64,000 nucleotides of DNA from Chondrosia reniformis. Its lineage: Eukaryota > Porifera > Demospongiae > Chondrillida > Chondrillidae. This document shows, piece after piece, positions 1-15,300 of the stretch (positions within the stretch are counted from its first letter, which is position 1; each line of letters starts with the position of its first letter). A program made the position numbers and the translations under genes. Under the pieces are notes generated by a model. It saw only the letters and a program-made list of their open reading frames with translations, was not told where the DNA came from and ran no database searches. The stretch covers positions 5,395,673-5,459,672 of the forward strand of contig OX359197.1 in assembly GCA_947172415.1 (NCBI GenBank), given 5' to 3'.

Positions 1-146
1 TAGAATATCCATGCAGTTAGCTATAATCATTGGTATATAGCACAATATTAGACATGTGATCCTATACTACACTACACTTAAATATACTAAGATAGAGACA
101 ATACTGTGGCTAAAAGATGGAAGTGACAGGAATGCAGTGACTCAAC

Positions 147-2983
147 CTTCAGCTGTTCCCGTAGTAGCAGTAACAACAAGAGGATAATTCTGTGTTGATG
201 TTCCATTGGCTACAATACCCACATCCAAGAAACTAGCTATATAGCACTCTCGTTTACTGTATATGAAGTCTTCTCAAGTGTCACTGTTATATCTGCAGAA
301 GATGAATAGTGTGCTAATCCTGCATGCCCAATTTGCAAGTGAAATTGTGTTCTTACTTTCACTGTCATCAATAATTAAGGTTACAGCTGTATCTGGATCA
401 CCGGGAAGCACCCCCATAGCCATCATTTGAGGTGACACAATTATCCTTGCATTGAATGATTCTACTTCCTCTATTATGGTATCAGTAAAGGTTTCAAAAG
501 TAACTGAAGACATCTGGTTTCCTACAGTGAATACAGCTATCTTTGGACCAGATCCACTCTTGTAGTCTATTTGGGCTGTAATATAAGAAATTTTAAAGTG
601 CTAGATCTTTTGAATTTAATATATAGAAGAACATATAACTTTTAAACAAATATATGTATAGAAAAGCACTTACTAATCGCAGAGTCTGGATAATCCTCTA
701 CAATCACGCTGAATACATTATCTACAATAACATCTGTTTTCAGCCAAAGCTGGACAGTATGTCCTTCGCTCACTTCATAGACGTCAGGGTCAAAAAACAC
801 TGAGGCAGCTACAATAAATATTACTTACGTATATACACATGTACGTACAGTTATAAAAACAAAATTAATTACACAAATCAGTCAATTAAGCCTATATGAA
901 GGATGAAAATATGATAATCACTCAGATTTCTGGTTTGACGTATACGTATGTAAATATATGTACACAAATCCACTTCCAAAATTTAATTTTGCATAATACA
1001 GACTAATTTAAACACTTAAACACTAATAATACATAAAAATAATGTGATTATGAAGAATTAAGATCTTGGTAGAAAATACGTACTTATGTACGCATGTATA
1101 TGTTATGTACGTACATATATATACAAAGCATAACTAACTAGTTGTGTCAACAATTTCCACTATTGTTATTGGTGGAAATCCTTCCTGTACCATGCTAGCA
1201 TATTCTTGTGGTACTGAAAGGGTTGCCATGAACACTTCTCGTCTTTCCAGTATATTATCCATATATGTTGTCACTGACACTGTAACAGTTCCAGGACCAT
1301 TTGGAGAAGCAGTAAAGTTGAGTGTGTAGCCACCTTGATTGTAATCTACATTGAGATAAATTAGTTGTATAGGATCAACATTTTTTCAATGTTAGTTAAG
1401 AAATTAAGAAAAGTTGTTAATTTATTTTTATATAGATAAACACACACGTACATATATACTTATTATATAACTCCAAACCTTTACCTGATGAAGTGGTGGC
1501 TATGTCAAATGTGTCCACAGCAACGGAGAAATTAAAATCATAACCAATGTTTGTGACAAGTTTTATCTCTGCAGTGCCTCCTTCAGCTACTTCGTAATTG
1601 TTAAATTGAAATCCAAAAGTCAAACCTATCATAATAAAAGGAATCACATGTATGCATCGTTTTATTATACTGTACATATACATAAGTATTTTAGTTAATT
1701 GATGATTATTGAGCTACAGCAACAGGAATATCCTATATAAGGGTATATGTAATACATATTCCTGTTGCTGTAGCTCAATAATCATCAATTAACTAATTAT
1801 GATCGCAACAACTACTCCATATCATTTCATATAAGTATATCTTTGCATTGCTGTTAGAATTCAGTATATATATTATACATGTACCCATTTAGTTTTAATT
1901 TGTATTAGTTACTATTCCTATCCATTATATATCCTGACTGTTAAAACTATATAGGAACCAGTGTCTCCTTTTACCACAAAATGGTTGATTTGTGAGTAAC
2001 TGGTTTATATGGTACTCATCAGTAAAATCTCACTGTTTTATACAGGTGGATGGGCATTGCAAACTTGAGTCAACTACAACATTTTTCAACACTATAAAAT
2101 TGGCAATTTAATAATTATATATTACATATATATTAACAAGAAGTACAAACTGGATTATGAATATTATAGTATCAAAGTTATTGAGCTTATCAGTAACAAA
2201 TAATTGTTGAAATGAATTATTACAGAAAGTTTCGGTTTCAAGTTTGTGGAACTTCACCAGCTGAATAGAGGGATAATGGCTTAATTCATGAATAAACCAG
2301 GAACAGCAAAAAGTTTACATAGAACTAGCTAGTATACATGGTAATCATTAAAATAGTGTCTTGTAAAGACAAGGAACTATATATGATTCACACATTGGCT
2401 ACATACTCTTTTAAATCACTTTCTATGAAAGTGATATGTACATATATTATGTATTATACAGTAAGGTGCAACTCAAATACTGTATATATATATAGTAGCA
2501 TTAGTATATACCTTTCATTACTTCTACATCTCTACCATCTCTTCCTGGCTGTCTCTGATAATCAGAAATCAATGGTTGCAACATATTCAGTTTAGACTTT
2601 CCATGGCCAGGTTCACCCAACTCCATCCTGCCATCTCTACCATCTCTTCCTGGTTGTCCCTGGTAACCAGGTGCTCCAGAAGAACCTTTTAGGCCAAGCT
2701 GCCCAGGTTCACCCTGTTCTCCTGGATCTCCTTTCTCTCCTTTCTGGCCATTACAAGGTTCTCCCTGTTCTCCTAGATCTCCCCTTTGTCCTTTCTGGCC
2801 AGTACCTTTTCCTGGAGTATTTGAAGTTGATATCTTTAGTAAATTAACTTCCTCTCTGATAAGTTTGATTTCCATTTGACTATGTTTCCATAGCAACACT
2901 AGTCCTACACCTTCTAAAAGCACTACAAAGAAGGTAATGGCACAGACAATCTTCAAATTCAACACCTCCTTAGAGCTTGTCAT
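147..2983 (-). CDS. Type II membrane protein with collagen stalk and Calx-beta repeats (5' part; continues past left edge)
   Basis: Exons: 2512-2983, 1485-1625, 1139-1345, 674-808, 357-575, 147-209; every junction is phase 1 and the frame stays open. Exon 1 encodes a short cytoplasmic tail, a membrane helix at about residues 11-32, a short heptad-like stretch, and a collagen region of Gly-X-Y triplets at about 60-127 with one RGD tripeptide near residue 67. The following exons give two Calx-beta-like domains: strands such as YEVAEGGTAEI and YEVSEGHTVQL begin each, and acidic turns with a closing IIDDSE or VEIVDTT end them. I infer a type II plasma-membrane protein with an extracellular calcium-binding or adhesive ectodomain. 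The 147-209 exon is less certain than the others. The donor at 1138 is GTTAGT. No TAG/TAA end is seen, so the 3' part lies left of base 1. Confidence 0.78.
1691..1796. repeat. Fold-back element, 41-bp perfect inverted arms
   Basis: Bases 1691-1731 are the exact reverse complement of 1756-1796, with a 24-bp loop. It lies in the first intron of the collagen/Calx-beta gene. It is most likely a small fold-back transposon (MITE). Confidence 0.85.
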
Positions 2984-4281
2984 ATTTTAAGCTTTGTTAT
3001 TATATACACAGCATATTATATATAAGTCATATGCATGGAGCTTCCACTGAGGATTAGAGGCTTCTAATTGACTCGAGTCATATATATATATAGATGCATG
3101 AAAGCCATAAATATATCCAACACCAGTTCATGCCTGATTGTGTTAACTAAGGCCACAAACAAACAGATATGGAACTATGTGGAACTAGTTTATTCGACTA
3201 GCTTAAAAAGTAAAGGATCTACGATAGACCTTGGTCCTTATAATGGGAATGATCAGATTGTCCTTTCCTTGGGCTCTACTGTTACCAATTTGGCTATTTG
3301 TTGTAGAAGTTGACAATTATGACTTGGAGCTACCCTCATGTATATGCAGCAATATACTAATCTCATAATCTTTGTCCTCTTTCCATCCCAATTGGTTTCG
3401 TAGTCCCTCATGTGGGAGGTGGCTATTATGCATAATTCCATAATTTTGAATCCTCTGTATATAGCTCCTGCCTTATACGTAGGTTTACTCCATCCGTGTA
3501 TATAGGTCAGGTTAGCTGTAGCTAAAGGTTGTATTGCTGGTGAGCCAAACTGCATGGCTAAGGGGGAGCTAGGGTCAAAAGAAATGCCAAGTAAGAAAGA
3601 AATTGATCAAGGCATTACAATCAGGTGTCTGGATGCATTTCAATATTCATAGATACTTCCTTTTTCATATATCTGCTGTATATCACATGACATGAAACAG
3701 AAATAACAGGTCTCTATTGTATTATCTATATACGTAGGAGTCATAGAGTTCTATCCACTGAGTATATAGTCACAGAAGTATATAGACTCCAGAGTTGAAA
3801 ATCCAAAAGAATATCAAATCAAAACGCTGCTCTTTACATGCTCAAATGATCAAAGACTTTGAGATAAATACCTATTTTTAAGATACATCTACATCTATCA
3901 ATAATGCACATTTAGTGCTGCAACTCTGTCAAATAGGCAAATATGAATTAAACTTGGTGACAGCATTCACAGACATGTATGAAACAATTTCCAATGAGTT
4001 AAATTTAGATTTATAACGTCTTGCCATATATGTATATTTTTTTCACCATATATACATTGGCCAGGACTCACTTATCTAAAACGGCAGCCATGTTTTATTG
4101 GCACACACATAAGTATAGATCTATATAAAGGCTTGAAATCTAAATGCGATATGCATAAATATATACCTATATACGTATACATGCAACAATTATTGGCTAC
4201 AGTATATCTAAATCAGACATATATATGCACGCATACATTAAGAATGTTTAATGTGGTTAAGTATGACTGTCATTCTCCTGA
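2984..4281. other. Intergenic, 5' flank of membrane collagen gene and 3' flank of ITIH-like gene
   Basis: I see no convincing exon here. The reading frame at 3253-3555 (minus) lacks splice context and recognisable domains. The sequence is AT-rich with scattered TATATA and TACGTA motifs. The promoter of the gene starting at 2983 should lie in the first few hundred bases. Confidence 0.6.
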
Positions 4282-7270
<2,989 letters not shown>

Positions 7271-9303
7271 CTTCAACTACTACTGAATGACCACTAGTGT
7301 GTATGGTGTGAAGCTATTTTGGTATGTTGTAAGTGTATATATACAGGATGTGTGTGCAGTCATTCAAGCAATCAGCAAATCATACTCAATTTACCTGTGG
7401 TTTGGGAAGGAATACAAACAAGTGGCTGTATAGATCTGCTGTAACATTCCCAAGTCACATGCCAACCTATTGAAGTATATATGAAGATTACTAAATATAT
7501 AGAACATCTGTGAGATTCAAGTTGTAAATTGCTTTATAGTCTATGAATGAATGAATGCTATGTAAAATTTTAAATATTTTGTACAAGTTCTTTATCTGCT
7601 CCCTTTTTTGGTTTTACATACCTCCATACCTCCATACCTTTGAAACCTGACAGTTCAAAAGCATTCAAATAGGTTTCATACCATGTGAAACTGAGATTTG
7701 GTCCTGCGATCTGCTGTGAACTTTCAGTAAGTAAGGATAAGAAAGAGGAGTACTATATATACTCATAAGTTGCAGTACCACTGTAATTGGGGTGCTGAAT
7801 ATTAACCTGCGGACAGTATTTCCTGCTATATACAAGGTTGCCTGCATGCATGGCACAATGAGCCTGACCATTATGGTTGCTTACAACCAATTGTATATGC
7901 TTTTTATTACTACGTACTATATGGCAATATGATGGCAACAATTGTTTGCTGCCCACTCTACTAAAGACAGCTCTGTGCCAGATCTGCACCTCTGTATAAT
8001 GGAAATGTACAGAACACTATCATATGTCCATTAAGAAATAGTTCTCATTTTTGATTATATATTACAGAAATTGAATGAGTACAATTCAATTTGAATGTTC
8101 TTGCAATATGAGTAATTTTGTCAAATGACCATAGTTGTGGTTTCTGGTTGTGATTAGTCTTGATATATTCTCTGAGGTGAGAATAAGTGGGTCACTTTGT
8201 GAAACCTTTGCTTCCATCCGGTCCTCTTGGTTCACGTATAATATCAACCAAAGAACTATTGACAAAATAGAAACAAACAAAATGTATGCACATACCTAGC
8301 TTAAGGCAACTACTATCAGGATTTCTCTCAGAGAATATCACAGGAGAAATACAGTATACATACATGTAGTATGCACAATTTTAAAGTAACAACCTTGCTC
8401 AAATATTTTAGCCAAAAAGAATGCTTGTTTGCTATTAAAATTTGACTTTCCTCAAGGCCCCCTCCCTCTCAAAGAAACCATTTGTTAGTGTATAGCTAAA
8501 ATTAGGTGAATGAAGCCAATTGTATAATATTATCTTTTCTTTGAGATTATTCATATTTTGATGTTTTTGAGCACCTAAAGAGAGTGCTTATTGCTCAGAT
8601 TGACCTTCTCATTTCCAAGTGTCTCCTCCTTACAGAATTGATATGAATCATTTGAAATTATATTAACTCAGGAGGAATGACTGATTGTAGCTATAGGGTT
8701 GCATACGACATGCATGTGATGCCAGTGCCAGATCTAAGTGGCACTTGTTAAATAATTGGCATGACTTTCTGCAGCCTGCAAACTATAAACAGCACAATTT
8801 CATCATTCTACCTCTCAGTTGTTGAATGAACAATAATAAAAAGAGTATATACGTATGTCCACTTATGGTTGGGTGGGGTACATATAAAAAGGCTCAGACT
8901 GTGAATCGAAAACCTGTTAGTGCAGCAAAGGGTGTGTTCAAAGTGACACATTAGAGCACCTATTGACAGTGATACCACAAAAAGTACAGTTTGCATAGGC
9001 CAACATCTGGAAAACTGTAATCTAATCTGGATTCAGACAATAATAATAATAGCCACAGGGACTTAGTTACATAGTATATCAAAGATAATACAAAATGCCA
9101 GATGATGACATCACTTTATTCTATTGCATATTGGACTATGTTCAAATGGCAATCTTCAATTAGAATACACTTTTAAAAATGGCTTCAGCAGACTGAAAAT
9201 TAATCTCAAGACAGTGTTGATTACATTAAATCCTTTAGGTATCTGGGTTCATTAACACACCCTAACTACTCACAAGGACTGGTTGTCCACCATGGTATCT
9301 TAC
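7271..9303. other. Intergenic region between ITIH-like gene and CSDE1 3' end
   Basis: No supported gene. Bases 7271-7400 should hold the 5' UTR and promoter of the ITIH-like gene. The right part holds the CSDE1 3' UTR. Short minus-strand frames at 7665-8280 and 8808-8996 have no domain, signal or splice support. Confidence 0.6.
9115..9120 (-). terminator. Candidate CSDE1 poly(A) signal AATAAA
   Basis: The plus strand reads TTTATT, which is AATAAA on the CSDE1 strand, about 185 bases past the CSDE1 stop codon. It is a plausible cleavage/polyadenylation signal by position only. Confidence 0.4.
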
Positions 9304-12300
9304 TCACCTAGCTGACTGTTGGTTTCTGGTAGTCTGTAGGCTTCTCCGAGAGAGTCTCTCGGGGCGTCTTGTAATTCTAAAGTGAACAGACAGACCCAAT
9401 AGGTGATCCAAAGGAAGGTAGTTCATGCCACAAGTGTGTATAGCCATGACTGAACTCTTGTATACGAAACACAAAGATACCATTGGAGAATACCCTCAGA
9501 CACTTTCACTATTGATACTGTCTATTCATTAAAATGGCCACTTAATGTAGCTTTTGAAAAACACTCTAGACATCTATTACATACATAAAAGTGGCTACAG
9601 CTATTGTGGTATACAATCTACTAGACAAAGAGCTGCAGCAAATAATAGTCTATTAGGCAGGCTTAGTATAGAGAATCTAGTGATCTAGCCATGTTGCCAT
9701 TGATTTGTCCTCCACACTTGTCAGGAAATTTATATAGCAAGGACCAACCAGAATAGCCCTCCCTGCATTACTTCTTACCCTGTCTTCTTGACGTTAATAG
9801 CTTGAGGTCTCTTTGGAGTTCTGTGTTGTGTAACAATGACAAACTCCACTTCATCTCCAACATGCACATCACTGGTTTTATCAGAGAGATTACTCTTGTG
9901 AAAAAATATGGTTGCCTTTTCATTGTCCTCTGAGGTATATGCTATAAATCCATACTGGAAGGGAATGGAATATAAAGTTAAGTGCTGTATTTAGGAAATT
10001 CTTCAAGGAGAGGATGAGGTTCCAAGAAACAATTACATGGGGGCAAGGACAGAAGCTGAATATTTGTAGGTATTTGAGGAATCTAGGCTAACAAGTCTTA
10101 GTTTTAAGTTGCACAGCTAGTTATTAGAGTGACTTCTTCTGAAGGGGGAGATATAAACAGGAGTGGATACCTGTTCCTCCTACATGCATCCCGAAGTTGA
10201 CTAGCTAACACTCTGAAGTGGGTATTACAGTACACAGGCAATTACTATCATATTGAGACTTTGATTCTCCTATATATTTACCATCATAAGCTACAGACCC
10301 GAGACATTCCCTTAAACAAAAGGAATGGCTACACTAAATGCTTAGATAGGTGTATTGGCATGCCTATTAATAAATATCACCTCTTGTAACTTATACTCTT
10401 GAACAGATGTTCATGATAGCTTGTAAGGACAAATCCAATTAATGAACAAAGAAGGGTCAGTAAAAAAGGAGCCTTATAATCAAGCTTTTACACCCTGAAG
10501 GGACCCATGATAATTAGCAACTACTTGGAGGACATAGTCGTTGCCTCAGAAATCTGCAGTACCTGTGACATTTACTTTATTACGCATACTCCAATGTCAG
10601 CCACTTCTATATATCTACATAATCTACGTAAGCATTAATGGTGTGAGGGCTACCAACCAGATCAATGAGTCCAGTACACATTAGGTTTTACATGAGAGAC
10701 ACATCATTTCACAAAGTGCAACTACTTAATATTCTAATGTGACAAAGGACTCAAAAGTAAGTACTGACCAAGGTCCAATTTCTTCACATTAAAATAAAAA
10801 TGAGCTTGGAATCCAATCTCACCTGTTCCTTTAGATTGTCCACCACACCCTTCATCACTTCACGCTTCACAGACACATTCACAGCACGTTTGCGACCAGT
10901 CTTCTCAGTAACCGCAAGATCAAAGGTCACCTATACAAAACGTCAGCCCATACAGAGTTAGGTATACCCCAGCATCATGAAATTGTCTCTGACACAATGT
11001 TATGATGTAGCACATGATTACAATAAAACAGGCAGGCAGCGGAAGTAGCCAGTCAGAATACTATAAGCTAGAATTAGTTGTACATTATTATGAGATGTAG
11101 ATGATAGGGATGTTATCCAACTGTGCCAAGCTTATTGAGATGGTTCATCTTAAGCATCTCAAGATGCAGTTAGATTTTTGAAAAGTTGGGCGTTCTGACC
11201 CTAGGAGTCTTCTTCAGTGACTTCTTGAAAAGTAATTATGTATGTCTTTAGATGGTCAAAAGGACTAAAGATGAACCATCTCTAAGGTTGTCTGGTTTGC
11301 TTGAAATAACATGCAGCCCCATCAAAACAGAAGTACAGATATACAGTAGGTCACTCTAATGTGACTTTTAGAAGTAAACAGTTCAAGTGAGAGGTGACAA
11401 ACTAATAAAATAATCACAAATACAATACTATGAAATATGATTGGTTAATCAAATATAAAATGGGCAGTCCACATCCAGAATGCTATGATGGGAATAGATT
11501 AACTAATCAAGATATTATTACCTCGGAAACCCCACTATTAGTAGCCATTAAAACATGCGTACGTATATCATGGAAGCAATGGTATAAAGAATTTCAAATA
11601 ATAGTGTGCACAGTAAGTACAAAGGAAAAGGTAATCGGATACTTCTGTTCAGCACAATCTTGATCTTACTTTACCTAGCTATGCAACAAACTTCAAAAAC
11701 GTCCTTTAAGGCAGAATAAAAATAAACAAGAACCTATATACCTAATAAATTGTTAATCCTAAGTGTGTGATATGTAATATGGGAATGAAACAGCAGTGGG
11801 AGAAAACATCTCTGAATTATGAAGGTTGAGTAGTGTTCTCCTGTGAAACGCATATAACTTATCTGCTGCTGCAGTACACAGAGAATCTTACCTGTTCCCC
11901 TTGCTTGGGTAGGTTGCGAATGTCTGTCAGACTAGTGACAGTGTAAGGCAACTCAATGGAGCAGTCTGTAGATGCTTTAGATACTTTGTACCTTACTAAC
12001 CCTTCATAGTCACCCTGAAGAGAATAAACATATGTGAATGTGAGGCATGTGAAGGATAAAGAAATTATCACTGAGACATTCATTATCTTTGAGTGCTAAA
12101 AAATCCAAGCACTAATCTCAGTTTTCTAACATCAAAGACTTGATTAGTAATGTGTGTGAAAAGATTGCCATCTAATATGGTTCAACTGTGAAGATAGCTT
12201 TATGAAGTAGGGTTCACACAGATGAGCGAACATGGGTCACAAAGACATACATTATCACCAGAACGAAGAGGTCTGATGACTTCTCCAATGAGTTGCTGAT

Positions 12301-15300
12301 CTCCCGGGTTCACAGCTTCATCTTTGGGGATGGTCCCAGCGGCCATTTTGAGCACCTTATCAGCACTGGTCTTACCAGCCTTTCTCACAATACAATACTC
12401 TACTTCATCAAGTAGAGAAAGGTCAGCTGCTTCACCATTGTAGGCAGAGAATGAGAAGAAGATCTCACAGTCATGTTCTTCTGATTCAATAAAACCATAA
12501 TTCTCCTTTTTAATTAAACGGGAAATAAACCCCTGTAGAGAAGACGGATGGGTATGAATGGGGACAGGCCAAAGGATGGGTTGATTGGGTGAAGTAGTGC
12601 GTTAAAATGGGATGGCTTGGAATGGTACACAAATAACAGATACACACAGTTGATTAGATAAACCTAAAATTGTCTTACTAATTTGGATAAGTTACAAAAA
12701 CAAGGACTATAGACTGGTTCCTGAAGTTACATAAGTAACTTCAAAGCTAAACTAAAATTGTCAACGTAAAGTATAAATTTGTCTCTAGCTACCAACGTAT
12801 GTAAGTTAATATAACATAGTTACGTATGTAAGTAGGTCATGCCAATTTGAATAGAAAAATGTGTTCATAGAAGAAGACAAAGATTCTCAGGGTCACTGAT
12901 GAAGTGTGGAATTCTGAGAAACAGCTGTCTGGCCCAGTGGAGAAGAAGAAATGTAAAAGGAGAAAATTCTTTTGATTTCTTTTTGAGCGTCTAGAGATAC
13001 AGCTGGTAATAATCTTCTGATTGTCAGATGTTTTGACCTAGAGAGTCTTTCTTCAGTGACTGAAGCTGATCTGTAGGTGTTCTCTTTTTATAGACTGGTT
13101 CCTGCCACCATTTTGGATGACATTATTAGTTACATCTCTAGTCACTGAAGAAGACCCTTTAGGGTCAAAACATCCAACAATCGGAAGATACTACTAACTG
13201 CATCTTTAGATGCTCAAACGTTTGAAAGATGAGCCTTTCAAAAGATAAGTTTGATGCAGTTAGAATAAATCCTAATACCATCCACTAAGGAAGCACATAT
13301 TAAGGATATGTTATGTAAAGAGTAGATCACACTTTTCTAACTAACAATGATACTAAAGAGAAAGTAAGGTATCAATCCATAAAATTTTGGTTATGTAATA
13401 CATATACATTATATAGACACTCTTAATAAATGGGGTCACATACTTTGAATCTCATATCTCTTGCTTTCTGAGTAACCCTTATTTCTACTGCTCTCTGCTC
13501 CTTTGTGCGCTTTACCTTGGCAATCCTGAACTCTATGTGGTCCCCAAACTCCAGTTCTGGTTCTTTGGGGTCATAGAAGAATGGAACCACTCCCAGTTTT
13601 CCAGTCTTACCAGTGTAATGAATACTACCACAGTCTTCAGAACTACACATGTACATACAAACACATACGTACGTATGTAAATATACGTAGGAACAGCCAG
13701 ACTACAATCAACTGTAAATATACGTACGTAGGTCAGTCAGTAAGAATACAAAAACTGTTACAGTATAAACCATAACACTTGATATACGTATGTATGTATG
13801 TATGTATGTGCATTAAATAAAATGCATGCAGGCATATACTATTGGTAAACTCTTAACAGATATTGTTCACATTGAGATACGTATGAACTGCAGACACAAA
13901 GTTACACTATCTCTAAAGTGCATACTTGAGGAGGAGAAGTCTGAGGGGGTTCTCCAAGATGTCTTCTTTGGGCACTGAGGTGAGCTCCTCTGCCACAACT
14001 CCCTGGTACACTTGGGAGGTGAGACTGTCCAGCTTCACAGTCCCTCGAGGAAGGAGCTGCACTCTGATGCCTTGTGCTGTCCCCTCGTCAACAGAGTCCT
14101 AACACACAGTGGAACTGATAACGTTACAAGGCTCTACGTAACATTACATTGAATAATTAGCAGCATTTAATCTGGGGAACCCCCTTAGCCTTAGGCTATG
14201 TACTTCACAGTAGGGCCAGTACCAAACTTCAGACCAACAGAACATGCAGTATACACATGTATCTACATATGTATGTACATACATACGTACGTACATGTAA
14301 ATAATACATTATACAATAATAATATTAAAATACTTGAAAATGACTAATATAATAATAGTATGTACGTATGTAACTTATCCAAATTTAGAACTTTTAAGAA
14401 TATTTAACTAAGAAAAGTTGTATGGAAAAATATTTTTGACACTGTGTAGAATAATTGCTGCAATCCTCGTCTCAATATACCCATTAGACAATCAATCCAG
14501 CAAACCAGTATCTCATTACAATGGATCACATGACCTACGTAAGTAGCTCCCTATTAACTATATTATGCTGAATCCTGGCGAAGCAACAAAACAGATGGAC
14601 ACACACGGATAAATATGTATATTCAACAGAATTTTGCTGAATTGCTTTAAAATTTACACCTAAAGCATAATTAAGACCACTGCTACAGTGGCCAATTAGG
14701 AATGTATACATATATACGTACATGTATTACGTACCTTTTCTTTGGGGAGATCATAAGAGTATTCCACTTCATCTCCTTCTTTGACTGTCTGGTTCTGATC
14801 CATCACCTCAAACAGTGGAAAATCCACTTGAACATTCCTTGTGGAGCACTCGATATATCCAATGTCTTCATTTATCATGCTAACAATGCCCTGGAACCAA
14901 TATAAAGTTCACTTTACATACGTGTACATATATGAATAATCGATGTGATAATCAAACCACAAGTAATAATTAATCAAACATCATAAAGAGGGAAAAACAT
15001 GAAAGAAGCAAATGCTGGGAATTGAACCCAGGACAGCTGGTTATGACCACCAGTTGCTCTGCCACTGAGCTACAGTTGTCACAGCAATGCCTCTCCCATG
15101 TTCTCCCTCTTAAACTAACTACAACAAATAATCAATTTACATGCTTAATTAGTGGTGATTCACTTCATCAGACAAGCTGAAAATCAAGCATATATGCATA
15201 TATCAACTGTATGTACACATGCAGTAACCACAACACTATATATTCCTGATATTCTTGAATACCTGTGTATATATTACATAATACTGCAGTCTACGTACGT

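Noticed and set aside
3253-3555. 100-residue minus-strand frame upstream of the membrane collagen gene
   Set aside because: No recognisable motif, signal or partner exon.
11430-11663. 77-residue frame in a CSDE1 intron
   Set aside because: On the opposite strand, without family resemblance or start context; flanking exons are complete.
15005-15090. tRNA gene
   Set aside because: A and B boxes fit, but the anticodon stem-loop lacks U33 and the acceptor ends do not pair. The same sequence with a shared tail recurs elsewhere, so it is a SINE.
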